Assembly (NCBI RefSeq): GCF_900091445.1
Contig: NZ_LT607733.1
Location: forward strand, 3,860,501-3,924,500
Direction: 5' to 3'
Source: Micromonospora echinofusca
GTDB taxonomy: Bacteria > Actinomycetota > Actinomycetes > Mycobacteriales > Micromonosporaceae
Length of the DNA: 64,000 nucleotides
In this document: piece after piece, positions 42,880 to 50,998 of the stretch
Position numbering within the stretch: position 1 is the first letter of the stretch
Layout of the letters: each line of letters begins with the position of its first letter
Program-made: the position numbers and the translations under genes
Notes under the pieces: model-generated
Databases searched by the model: none
Seen by the model: only the letters and a program-made list of their open reading frames with translations
Told to the model about the DNA's origin: nothing

Positions 42880-44374
42880 GGGTGACCTGTCCGCCGGCCA
42901 CGAGGTCACGGGCCCGCGCGGCGAGCACCCCACGGTCGATCTTGCCGTTCGCCGTGTGCGGGAACGCGTCGATGTCGCGGCACAGCAGCGGAACCATGTA
43001 TCCCGGCAGGATCGAGGACATCGGGCGACGGATGTCCACGCCCGGCGTGCCGACGTAGAACACCGCCAGCTCCGTCCGCCCGGCCGCCTCGAACGCCACC
43101 GCGACGGCCCGTTCCACCCCCGGCAACTGCCCGACGTGCCACTCCAGCTCGTCCAGCTCGACCCGGTAGCCGCGGACCTTCACCTGCCGGTCGACCCGAC
43201 CGAGATAGACGAGTTCACCGCCGGCGCACTCCCGGACCCGGTCGCCGGTGCGGTACCAGCGCACCGAGTCGCCGTCGTGGAAGCGGCCCTCGTCGTCGGC
43301 CGGATCGAGATACCCGGGGAACATCTGCTGCCCGGTCACGCACAGCTCGCCCTCGGTGCCATCGACGCCGTCCTCGACGATGCGGTATCCGAGATGCGGG
43401 TACGGCGCGCCGATGGGGACGACGCCGTGCACGGCGAGGTCGGCGGAGTCCTCGGACAACCGGTGCGCGGAGCAGGCGATGGTCAGCTCGGTCGGGCCGT
43501 ACAGGTTCTCCACCACCGATCCGGCCGCCGCCCGCTGCCAGTCCTCGGCATCCGTCATGCGCAGCGCCTCACCGCAGAAGAGGCTCCACCGCAGCGTCGG
43601 CATCGAGCCGGGAGTCAGCCCACCCCGGCGCCGCACCAGAGCGATGGCGCTGGGCACGGAGAACCAGAACGTCACCCGCTCGGCGGCCAGGAACTCCGGC
43701 AGCGCGGTGAACACCTGCGGCGGTGTGGACACCACGGTGGCACCGGCGCCCCAGGCCACGAAGAGGTCGAACATCGCCAGGTCGAAGGTCTGGTCGAAGG
43801 TCTGCGAGCACACGTCGCCCGGGCCGAGGTCGTAACGGTCGAGGTTGTACCGCAGGAAGCTGTCCATGTTGGCGTGCGTGATCGCCGCGCCCTTGGGCCG
43901 GCCGGTGGAGCCAGAGGTGAACAGCACGTACGCCACGTCGTCGTAGCCGGCCCGGGGCAGGGCGTCCAGCGGCGTCGTGGCCTGCGCCGCCACGGCGAGG
44001 CCGGGCAGGGCCGCCGTGAGGTGCGCAAGCGCCGCCGTCCCCGACCGGTCGACGATCAGCGTGTCGACGCCGGCCTGCGCCGCCATCCGGCAGGTACGCG
44101 CGGCGGGGAAGCCCGGGCTGAGCGGCACCGCCGTCGCGCCGGCGTAGAGCGTGGCGAGGAGCCCGGCGTACGACTCGATGCTGCGCACCGCGAGGATGCC
44201 GACGCTCCGCGCCCCGCACGCGACCAGCCCGCCGGCCCAGCGCCGGGCCACCTGGTCCAGCTCCGTGTACGTCCACTCCTGGCGACCGATCCGCAGCGCG
44301 ACCCGGTCCGGCGCCGTCGCCAGGCCGGCGATGAACCACTCGTGCAGCAGACGTCGTGGCAGCTGACCGGTCAC
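42872..44374 (-). CDS. Free-standing amino-acid adenylation protein
   Basis: A 500-residue NRPS-type adenylation enzyme without fused carrier. Core motifs: FTSGSTGRPKGA (A3), TFDQTFDLAMFDLF (A4, with the Asp expected to bind the substrate amino group), NLYGPTE (A5), GELCVTGQQMFPGYL (A6), YRTGDRV (A7) and NGKIDRG with the A10 Lys. GTG 44374 overlaps the diiron oxygenase stop by 4 bp. It probably loads an amino acid onto the small carrier protein two genes upstream. Specificity is not predicted. Confidence 0.9.
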   Translation of the reverse strand: MTGQLPRRLLHEWFIAGLATAPDRVALRIGRQEWTYTELDQVARRWAGGLVACGARSVGILAVRSIESYAGLLATLYAGATAVPLSPGFPAARTCRMAAQAGVDTLIVDRSGTAALAHLTAALPGLAVAAQATTPLDALPRAGYDDVAYVLFTSGSTGRPKGAAITHANMDSFLRYNLDRYDLGPGDVCSQTFDQTFDLAMFDLFVAWGAGATVVSTPPQVFTALPEFLAAERVTFWFSVPSAIALVRRRGGLTPGSMPTLRWSLFCGEALRMTDAEDWQRAAAGSVVENLYGPTELTIACSAHRLSEDSADLAVHGVVPIGAPYPHLGYRIVEDGVDGTEGELCVTGQQMFPGYLDPADDEGRFHDGDSVRWYRTGDRVRECAGGELVYLGRVDRQVKVRGYRVELDELEWHVGQLPGVERAVAVAFEAAGRTELAVFYVGTPGVDIRRPMSSILPGYMVPLLCRDIDAFPHTANGKIDRGVLAARARDLVAGGQVTHA

Positions 44375-45282
44375 CAGGCCACCGTGTCTTCCGTGAAGAG
44401 CCCCAACCGGTCGAAGAAGCGGGTGGTCTTGTGCATCACGGTCCGATGGAACTCCTGACGGTACTGGTCGCCGAGCACCTCGGCGCGGACCCGCCTGGCC
44501 TCGGGAAGGGCGGCGTCCGCGTACACCTCGGGGTGGTAGAACGCCCGCAGGCACGAGCTGACGTAGCGGGACAGGTACGTCCCGGCTCCCGCCATCTCCT
44601 CCGGCGTCGCGCTCTGCTTCGCCTCCTCGTACAGCGCCCGCATCATCTGCCGACCGAAGGCGATGTGTCGCGACTCGTCCTGGTGGTGGACGGCGTTGAT
44701 CTGCTGCGCGATGTGCGGCAGCCGGCCGTCGGTCGCCATCTTCGCGTTGTAGTAGTCGCACAGCTCCTCCGCGATGAGGATGCGACCGAAGATGACGAGG
44801 TCACGGATGGCGGGGCCACCCTCGATCGCGGTGCCGGCGACGCGCTTGGTCTTGTAGACCTTCCCCCCGTACCGCTGGCAGAACTGGGCGAAGAACCACA
44901 TGTGTTCGTTCTCTTCGTGGATGAAGTCGTGGAAGAACTCCGACAGGCCCGGGTACCGCGTGTCGTAGATCCGCCCGGCCACCTCGCCGATCAGCTCGCG
45001 GATGAGGTGGACGTTGAGACTGAAGAAGTTCACCGCCTCGGCCTGGGTCAGGCGCACCCGTTCGGCATCCGACAGGCGGTCCCACACCGCGGTGCCGTAG
45101 CACGTCGTCAACTCCGGGCTCATCCAGAACTGGTCCGTCGGCAGTTCCGCCGGCCAGTCGAAGATGTCGAAGACGTGGTAGCGCTGGTCCCGCGCCTGGT
45201 CGCTCAACCTGGCGGCGACCGTGGTGAGCCGCTCCCACGACTGGTGCATGTCCGCGTGTCTCTCCTCGACGGGGCCGGTCAC
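44371..45282 (-). CDS. AurF-like diiron oxygenase
   Basis: A 303-residue all-helical ferritin-like oxygenase. Iron ligands are suggested by FIHEENEHMWFF, AEELCDYYNAKM and HHQDESRHIAFG, the last matching the DExxH pattern of AurF/CmlI N-oxygenases. Such enzymes oxidise amines to hydroxylamines, nitroso or nitro groups; PvfB/MgoB-type relatives act on amino acids bound to carriers. The GTG start overlaps the carrier-protein stop (GTGA); ATG 45249 is an alternative. Context suggests N-oxidation of a carrier-bound amino acid. Confidence 0.85.
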   Translation of the reverse strand: MTGPVEERHADMHQSWERLTTVAARLSDQARDQRYHVFDIFDWPAELPTDQFWMSPELTTCYGTAVWDRLSDAERVRLTQAEAVNFFSLNVHLIRELIGEVAGRIYDTRYPGLSEFFHDFIHEENEHMWFFAQFCQRYGGKVYKTKRVAGTAIEGGPAIRDLVIFGRILIAEELCDYYNAKMATDGRLPHIAQQINAVHHQDESRHIAFGRQMMRALYEEAKQSATPEEMAGAGTYLSRYVSSCLRAFYHPEVYADAALPEARRVRAEVLGDQYRQEFHRTVMHKTTRFFDRLGLFTEDTVAW

Positions 45283-45521
45283 ATCAGACTCCTGACCGCG
45301 TTCCAGATGGTGCCCGGAGTCGCGAAGACCTCCGGCTGCAACAGCTCGGGTGGGATCTCGATGTCGAACTCGGTCTCCAGGTTGACGATCAACTCGACCA
45401 CTTCCAGCGAGTCGACACCGAGCTCGGTCAGGCTCTGGTCAGGTTCCAGGGGCGAGTCGGCACTGAGCAGCCGACTGCGCTCCCGAATGAGTGGTTCAAA
45501 GGCGGGTGGCCAATCCACCAT
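45279..45521 (-). CDS. Acyl/peptidyl carrier protein 1
   Basis: An 80-residue four-helix carrier. LGVDSLEVVEL contains Ser38, the phosphopantetheine site. ATG 45521 follows GGGAGGG and lies 1 bp after the stop of the transglutaminase-like gene, which excludes the longer in-frame start. It sits between the oxygenase and that enzyme and is the likely partner of the adenylation protein. Confidence 0.92.
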   Translation of the reverse strand: MVDWPPAFEPLIRERSRLLSADSPLEPDQSLTELGVDSLEVVELIVNLETEFDIEIPPELLQPEVFATPGTIWNAVRSLM

Positions 45522-45522
45522 G

Positions 45523-46434
45523 TCACCCTCCCGTGTCGCGGTAGGTTGGGAATCTCGCGAAAACCGGCTGACCGGCATGCGTCACCAGGTCGCGCCAGCT
45601 GGGTCCGACGCGGCCGAGAATGGCACCGAGCGAGCGGTCGCGCTGCCACTCTGGCCCGGCCATGCCCCACTGCCCAAGGGCGTCCAGGAGCACCGGGTCG
45701 ACCGGGACCCAGACCCCGTCGACCTGGAACTCCGCCCACGAGTGCGATGCGGAGATCGGTGGGGTCAGCGACCTGCCGAAGGAGAACCGGGCGGTCAGTC
45801 CCCGCCTGCGGGCCTCCTCGACCAGCAGGTGGGCCACGCCGACGCAGTCGCCGATCCCGGTGTCACGGACGAAGGCGCTGTCGGCGCGCAACGTCTCCGG
45901 CAGCCAGAGGAACCGGATGTGCCGGGTCTCCGCCAGCAGGTCGAGCACCGCGGTCGGCAGTTCCGGCCAGGTCCGCGGCCGGTCGAACGTCACCGAGTGC
46001 AGCACGCCGCCCCGGTTCTGTACCGACGTCGTCTCGTGCCAGGCGTCGTCCGGCACCGCGAGGCGCCACCGGCACGGCTCGTCGTGCCCGGGCTCCGGGC
46101 ACTGCGCCACGTAGTCCATCCGGTAGCGGGCGTGGGCGGTCGGGCGCCCCAGCTCGCGGATCCACCAGGAGAGGACCTTGCGCCCGCGCGAGCGCGGGTC
46201 CAGGTGCACCGAGACGTTGCGCAGGTCGGTGGCGTCGAACAGGAGGCCGTCCGCGCCGGCCGCCGAGGGCAGACCGGCGGCGACGAGGACGTCGAGGCCC
46301 GGCCCGTCGATCTGGTACTCGGCGGCGGCCGTGGCGGCGTCCATCTCGAAGCGCCGATGCGAGTGCGGCACCTGCAGGATCAGCGGCAGCAGGGCGTCGA
46401 GCGCCTGCCGGTCGAGCCAACGCTCGGCTGTCAC
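45523..46434 (-). CDS. Transglutaminase-like cysteine enzyme
   Basis: A 303-residue protein with a transglutaminase/arylamine-acetyltransferase-like core. Cys197 in DTGIGDCVGVAHLLVEEARR, His231 in SASHSWAEFQ and Asp246 in VWVPVDPV form a plausible triad. The first 190 residues contain a module rich in aromatic residues that I do not recognise. It overlaps the ABC exporter stop (GTGA). AdmF of andrimid biosynthesis is a transglutaminase homologue that joins carrier-bound units, so amide formation from a thioester is the leading hypothesis; a protease role is the alternative. Confidence 0.82.
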   Translation of the reverse strand: MTAERWLDRQALDALLPLILQVPHSHRRFEMDAATAAAEYQIDGPGLDVLVAAGLPSAAGADGLLFDATDLRNVSVHLDPRSRGRKVLSWWIRELGRPTAHARYRMDYVAQCPEPGHDEPCRWRLAVPDDAWHETTSVQNRGGVLHSVTFDRPRTWPELPTAVLDLLAETRHIRFLWLPETLRADSAFVRDTGIGDCVGVAHLLVEEARRRGLTARFSFGRSLTPPISASHSWAEFQVDGVWVPVDPVLLDALGQWGMAGPEWQRDRSLGAILGRVGPSWRDLVTHAGQPVFARFPTYRDTGG

Positions 46435-48809
46435 GAGGCACCTCCCACGAGGCGCCGGTACAGACCGTCCTCGGCCATCAGGTCCTCGTGGCGGCCACGC
46501 TGGACGAGCCTGCCGTCGCTCATGACGAGGATCTGGTCGGCGGCCTCGGGATGGGAGAGGCGGTGGGCGACGACCACCAGCGAGCGCCCGGTCCGGCGCA
46601 GGTTGGCCATGATGCGGTCCTCCGTGAGCCGGTCGAGGGCGCTGGTCGCCTCGTCGAGGATCAGCAGCTCGGAGTTCCGCAGCAGGGCCCGCGCCAGGGA
46701 GATGCGTTGGATCTGCCCACCGGACAGGCCCGCCCCGGAACTGCCGAGCAGCGTCTCGTACCGCATCGGCATCGCGTCGATGTCGTCGTGGACCTCGGCC
46801 AGCCGGGCAGCGGCGATGACGTCCTCCAGGGAGCACTCCGGCCGGCCGAGCGCGATGTTCTCCCGGATGGTTCCGCCGAACAGCCGGGCGTCCTGCCGGA
46901 CGTACGCCATCGACCGCCGCGCGGCCGGCCGGTCCAGCTGATCCGTCGGCGTGCCGTCGAGGGACACCGTGCCGGCGCTGGGCAGGTAGAGCCCCGCCAG
47001 CAGCATGGCGAGCGTCGACTTGCCGGAGCCGGACTCACCGAGGATGAGAGTGAACTGCCCGGGCTCGATCTGTGCGTTGACGTCCACGAGCGCCGGCGTC
47101 CGCGCGCCCGGATAGGCGAACCGCACGTCGTCGAGCGTGATGGCGCCGGTGACGCGGGACGGCACCACCGCGTCCGGGCCGGCTTCCGGTCGCGCGTCCA
47201 GGATGTCGGCGAGCCGGGTCAACGTGGCCCTCAGGCCGGCGACCTCCAGCCCGGTCTGCACCAGACTCGCCAGCGGTACGAACATTCCCATGGCCAGGGC
47301 GGAGAAGCCCACCACCCGGGACAGGGAGATCTCGCCGCGACCGAGCAGGACCAGACCGGCGGCGAGCACGGCGAGCGGAGCGAGGAACTGGATCGCGGTG
47401 CTGACGGCCTCGCACACGCCGAGGAACCGCCGGCTGCGGGTCCTGGCGTTCACCTCGGCGACGAACGTGTGGCTCCAGGTCTCCGCCGCGGCGCCCTCCA
47501 GCCCGGAGGCCTTCAGCGTCGGCACGCTGTCCAGCAACTGGAACAGCTCGGTGTGGCTCTTCGCCTGCGCCTCCAACAACGCCGCGGTCAGGTATTCCTG
47601 CTTGCGCCAGCTGAACGCGAGCAGAGCGAGCTGGGCGACGGCGAGGGTGAGCACCAGCGCGCCGAGACGCCGGTCCGCGACGACGATGAGCCCGCCGTAC
47701 ACGAGCACCAGCACCCCGTCGAGCACGGCCGACAGCGCGGATCCCGTCAGGATCTGACGGACCGCGTTGCTGGTGCGGACCCGCATGGAGAGGTCGCCGG
47801 TGTGGCGCTGGGCGAAGTAGTCGAACGGCAGGGCGACGAGGTGGTGGACCGCTCCGAGGGTCACCGACTTGTCGGCGAGGGTCTGCACGGACAGCAGGGC
47901 CAGCCGACGGACGGTCTGCATCCAGAAGTACATCGCGAACAGCACGACCGCCGCCCCGAACAGCAGCCAGGCGCTGACCGGTTCGCCGGGCTGGCCCGCC
48001 CGGTGCACGACGTAGGTGGAGGCGGCCGGCACCGCCAGGCCGCACAGGGTCAGCGCGACCGAGGTCAGCGCGAGGGGAACCCAGGCGGCCGTACGCGGGA
48101 AGAACTTCGACAGGTACGGCAGGCGGCTCGCGCCGAGGTTCCGGGCGTCGGCCCCTCGCCGCGACGTCGTGGCGCCGACCGGTGGATGGAACTCCAGCGC
48201 CACACCGGTGAACGCCTTGCCGGCCTCGGCCAGGCTGACCTTACGCCGGCCGAAGGCCGGATCGACGATGTACAGGTGGGTGTCGGTCACCCGCTCCAAC
48301 ACGACGAAGTGGATGAAGTTCCAGAAGAGGATGGTCGCCGGGGGGAGGTTGCGCAGCCCTTCGATGGAGACCCGGACTCCGCGCGCGACCAGGCCGCGCC
48401 GCCGCGCGGCAGCGAGCATCGCGCGGGCCGCGACCCCGTCCCGGCCCGTGTTGGTCTCGGTGCGCAACTCGTCGAGGGGGACCGGTTGACCGAAGTAGGC
48501 GAGGACCATCGCCAGCGCGGCGGCCCCACACTCGCTCATCTGCGACTGGAGCACGACCGGAACCCGGGTGCGCGAGACCCGCAGCGCGGCCCGCACGTTG
48601 CGCCACCGCAGGCTGCGCAACGCGGCCAGGCCGGGTAGCGCCCGCCAGCCGAGCTCCACCGCGTCGCCCGCCTCCCGGTTGACGCCGTGGTGACGCAACG
48701 CCTCGCGCCGGAAGCGCTGCCGTCGGTCGGTGAACTCCGTCGGTAGGCTCGTCGCCTCCGGCGGCCGGGGGGCCTGTTCCGCCTGCCCGGTCTTGTCCAG
48801 CGTGCTCAT
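46431..48809 (-). CDS. C39-peptidase-containing ABC exporter (PCAT)
   Basis: A 792-residue bifunctional transporter. After an unusual N-terminal extension of about 80 residues, a C39 domain shows Cys94 in QSQMSECGAAALAM, His167 in FIHFVVLERV and Asp183 in IVDPAFGRRK. Six transmembrane helices and an ATPase follow (GESGSGKSTLAMLLAG Walker A, LSGGQIQRISLARALL signature, ILDEATSALD Walker B). PCATs cut leaders after Gly-Gly or Gly-Ala and export the core. ATG 48809 overlaps the SDR stop. The tandem precursors at 39,447-39,688 are its obvious substrates. Confidence 0.95.
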   Translation of the reverse strand: MSTLDKTGQAEQAPRPPEATSLPTEFTDRRQRFRREALRHHGVNREAGDAVELGWRALPGLAALRSLRWRNVRAALRVSRTRVPVVLQSQMSECGAAALAMVLAYFGQPVPLDELRTETNTGRDGVAARAMLAAARRRGLVARGVRVSIEGLRNLPPATILFWNFIHFVVLERVTDTHLYIVDPAFGRRKVSLAEAGKAFTGVALEFHPPVGATTSRRGADARNLGASRLPYLSKFFPRTAAWVPLALTSVALTLCGLAVPAASTYVVHRAGQPGEPVSAWLLFGAAVVLFAMYFWMQTVRRLALLSVQTLADKSVTLGAVHHLVALPFDYFAQRHTGDLSMRVRTSNAVRQILTGSALSAVLDGVLVLVYGGLIVVADRRLGALVLTLAVAQLALLAFSWRKQEYLTAALLEAQAKSHTELFQLLDSVPTLKASGLEGAAAETWSHTFVAEVNARTRSRRFLGVCEAVSTAIQFLAPLAVLAAGLVLLGRGEISLSRVVGFSALAMGMFVPLASLVQTGLEVAGLRATLTRLADILDARPEAGPDAVVPSRVTGAITLDDVRFAYPGARTPALVDVNAQIEPGQFTLILGESGSGKSTLAMLLAGLYLPSAGTVSLDGTPTDQLDRPAARRSMAYVRQDARLFGGTIRENIALGRPECSLEDVIAAARLAEVHDDIDAMPMRYETLLGSSGAGLSGGQIQRISLARALLRNSELLILDEATSALDRLTEDRIMANLRRTGRSLVVVAHRLSHPEAADQILVMSDGRLVQRGRHEDLMAEDGLYRRLVGGAS

Positions 48810-49534
48810 CCGCCGCTGCCCGAGTCGACCCGGAGCACCTGCGCGGTGATGGCCTCCGCGGCGGGTGAGAGCAGGAACTCGACCGACCGCGCCACGTCGG
48901 CGACGGTGGCGGCCCGGTTGAGCATGTTCCGTCGATTGATCGCGGCGCGGAGGCCGTCCTCGATCGATGCGGTCATGGCGGTGTCGATGAAGCCCGGAGC
49001 GACGCAGTTGACCGTGATGCCCCGGCTGCCGACCTCGGCGGCGAGCACCCTCGAGAACCCTTCCAGAGCGCACTTGGTCGCGGTGTACGCGCCGAGCCCA
49101 CGGAAGGTCCGATGGGCCGCGATCGAGGTGATGTTGACGATGCGTCCGCCACGGCGGTACATCGCCTTGACCGCCGCCTGGGACAGGGACATCGGGACCT
49201 CGACGTTGAGCTGCCACATCCGGGTCATGTCCGACCGTGCGGCGGCCACGTGCAGAGCCGCGCTCGCCACCCCCGCGTTGTTGACGAGACCGTGGAGATC
49301 GGCGCGCTCCCGGAGCCGGTTGGCCACCGCGAGCCGATCGTCGCCGCTGGTGAGGTCGGCGGCGAGGAACGTCAGCGGGTCACCGACGGACTCCCGCAGG
49401 GCCGCGAACTCGCTGGGAGCGGTCCGTGCCACGGCGACCACCCGGTAACCGACGGTCAGCAGCTGCCGGGTGACAGCCAGTCCGATGCCCCGGGTACCGC
49501 CGGTGACGAACACCGTCCCGAGCGCCTCACTCAC
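48806..49534 (-). CDS. FabG-like short-chain dehydrogenase
   Basis: A 242-residue classical SDR: VTGGTRGIGLAV for NADP(H), VNNAGVA, an active-site ITSIAAHRTF Ser and YTATK. The GTG at 49534 overlaps the ligase stop by 8 bp. Its resemblance to 3-oxoacyl-ACP reductases fits action on a carrier-bound beta-keto intermediate, although no ketosynthase is in the window. Confidence 0.92.
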   Translation of the reverse strand: MSEALGTVFVTGGTRGIGLAVTRQLLTVGYRVVAVARTAPSEFAALRESVGDPLTFLAADLTSGDDRLAVANRLRERADLHGLVNNAGVASAALHVAAARSDMTRMWQLNVEVPMSLSQAAVKAMYRRGGRIVNITSIAAHRTFRGLGAYTATKCALEGFSRVLAAEVGSRGITVNCVAPGFIDTAMTASIEDGLRAAINRRNMLNRAATVADVARSVEFLLSPAAEAITAQVLRVDSGSGG

Positions 49535-50726
49535 CGCGGGCCGCCTTTCCGGACGGTGCCGTCGGAAGCTGGTCGACGACGGTGACGCGACGCGGTTGTT
49601 CCGCCGGGGCCAGTACGCGGCGGGCATGGGCCTTGACCCGCTGCACGACCAGGTCACGGTCGGCGCCCGGCGGCGTGACGACGTCGGCGCCGACGACGGC
49701 GCCGAGCACGCTGCTGCGCACCGGGTAGACGCGGACCGCGACGACGTCCGGGAGTTCCCGCAGCAGCCGGGCCACGTGGCCGGGCACGACCTTCACCCCA
49801 CCCACGTTGATGACCTCGCCGCGTCGCCCGAGGATGTGCAGGCGCCCACCGTGGATCGCCGCCTCGTCCCCCGTCGGCAGGTACGGTGCGCCGGGCGCCG
49901 GGGACAGGAGCAGCTCGCCGTCACGCACCGTCAGCGCCTTCCCGGTCGGCCCGTACCCGTCGAGGACGGAGAGCGGCAGGCCCGGCAGCCCGTCGGAGAC
50001 GGTGGCGATCCGGCCCAGCTCGGTGCTGGCGTAGAACTGCAGGACGCGTTGCGGCGCGAACGCCGACTCGATCAGCCGTAGCAGCTGGGCGTCCACCGGC
50101 TCGCCGCCCATCGAGACGGTGTGCACCTGCGGTCGGGCCTCGTCGGTCCCCCGGTGCAGCGCCGCCATCCGCCAGAACGACGGGGTGCCGGCGACGACGT
50201 CGTAGCGTGCGCCCGTCCCGACGGCCAGGTCGGTCGGGGTGAGGAAGTCGATGCTGGCAGCCCGGCCCAACGCCTGGCTCACGGCCTCCACCCCGGCGTA
50301 GGTGAAGGGTGCGTAGCCGATCCCCCACCTCTCGTCACGGTGCGCGGTGTCCCAGTCGGCGCCGCGGGTCAGCTCCGGCCAGGGCCAGTAGGTCGGGGTC
50401 GGGGTACCCGTGGTGCCCGACGAGAAGATCCACAGCCCGCCCTGCCCTGCGCCGGAGGGCCGGCTGCCCTCCTCGGTGGGCTGGATCCGCCCGCTCGCGA
50501 CGTTCAGCACGGCCTGCGGGCGCAGCTCCGCCAGCGCCGACGCGGTGACGGTCGGACCCACCACGACCACGGACGCGTCGAGCGGGCGGAGCGCACGCAG
50601 TGCGACCACGAGATCCGGCCCGGAGGCCACCTCGACCGCGAGGTGGCGCAGGCCGGTCGCCGCGACCGCCTCTCGCAGCCGGACGATCCGCTGCGCCAGC
50701 GGATCGGCATGGATAGTCACGGGCAT
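49527..50726 (-). CDS. Short AMP-dependent acyl ligase
   Basis: A 399-residue adenylate-forming enzyme, about 100 residues shorter than usual at the N-terminus. WIFSSGTTGTPTP is the P-loop, VLQFYASTELGRI the A5 region, YLPTGDEA and GRRGEVINVGGVKVVP the hinge, and APSGKAARGE holds the catalytic Lys. It starts 3 bp after the second carrier gene, its likely acceptor. The short N-domain suggests a small or aromatic acid substrate. Confidence 0.87.
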   Translation of the reverse strand: MPVTIHADPLAQRIVRLREAVAATGLRHLAVEVASGPDLVVALRALRPLDASVVVVGPTVTASALAELRPQAVLNVASGRIQPTEEGSRPSGAGQGGLWIFSSGTTGTPTPTYWPWPELTRGADWDTAHRDERWGIGYAPFTYAGVEAVSQALGRAASIDFLTPTDLAVGTGARYDVVAGTPSFWRMAALHRGTDEARPQVHTVSMGGEPVDAQLLRLIESAFAPQRVLQFYASTELGRIATVSDGLPGLPLSVLDGYGPTGKALTVRDGELLLSPAPGAPYLPTGDEAAIHGGRLHILGRRGEVINVGGVKVVPGHVARLLRELPDVVAVRVYPVRSSVLGAVVGADVVTPPGADRDLVVQRVKAHARRVLAPAEQPRRVTVVDQLPTAPSGKAARGE

Positions 50727-50729
50727 GGC

Positions 50730-50996
50730 TCAGCCTGCTGCCGGTTGCAGCGCCCGGCAGAGGTCCGCGAGCGTCTCCATCCGGTCGACGGCGACGACGT
50801 CCAGCAGTACACCCAGCTCCTGCTCGAACTCGACGATGAGTTCCGCGACGACGAGGCTGTCGATCTCCAGCTCGGCCAACTGCATCGCACCGGTGTAGCG
50901 CGGCGCGTCGCCGACCGGCGGCACGGTGAGCACCCGCTTCGCCACCGCGTCAAGGGTTTCCTCGTCGATCACCGTGTCGACGTGGACACTCTCCAC
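50730..50996 (-). CDS. Acyl carrier protein 2
   Basis: An 88-residue carrier with Ser47 in ELEIDSLVVAEL as the pantetheinylation site. The GTG at 50996 lies 2 bp after the condensation-protein stop; a much longer in-frame extension is antisense-like and rejected. It is flanked by the ligase and the condensation-like protein, which probably load and unload it. Confidence 0.9.
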   Translation of the reverse strand: MESVHVDTVIDEETLDAVAKRVLTVPPVGDAPRYTGAMQLAELEIDSLVVAELIVEFEQELGVLLDVVAVDRMETLADLCRALQPAAG

Positions 50997-50998
50997 GC

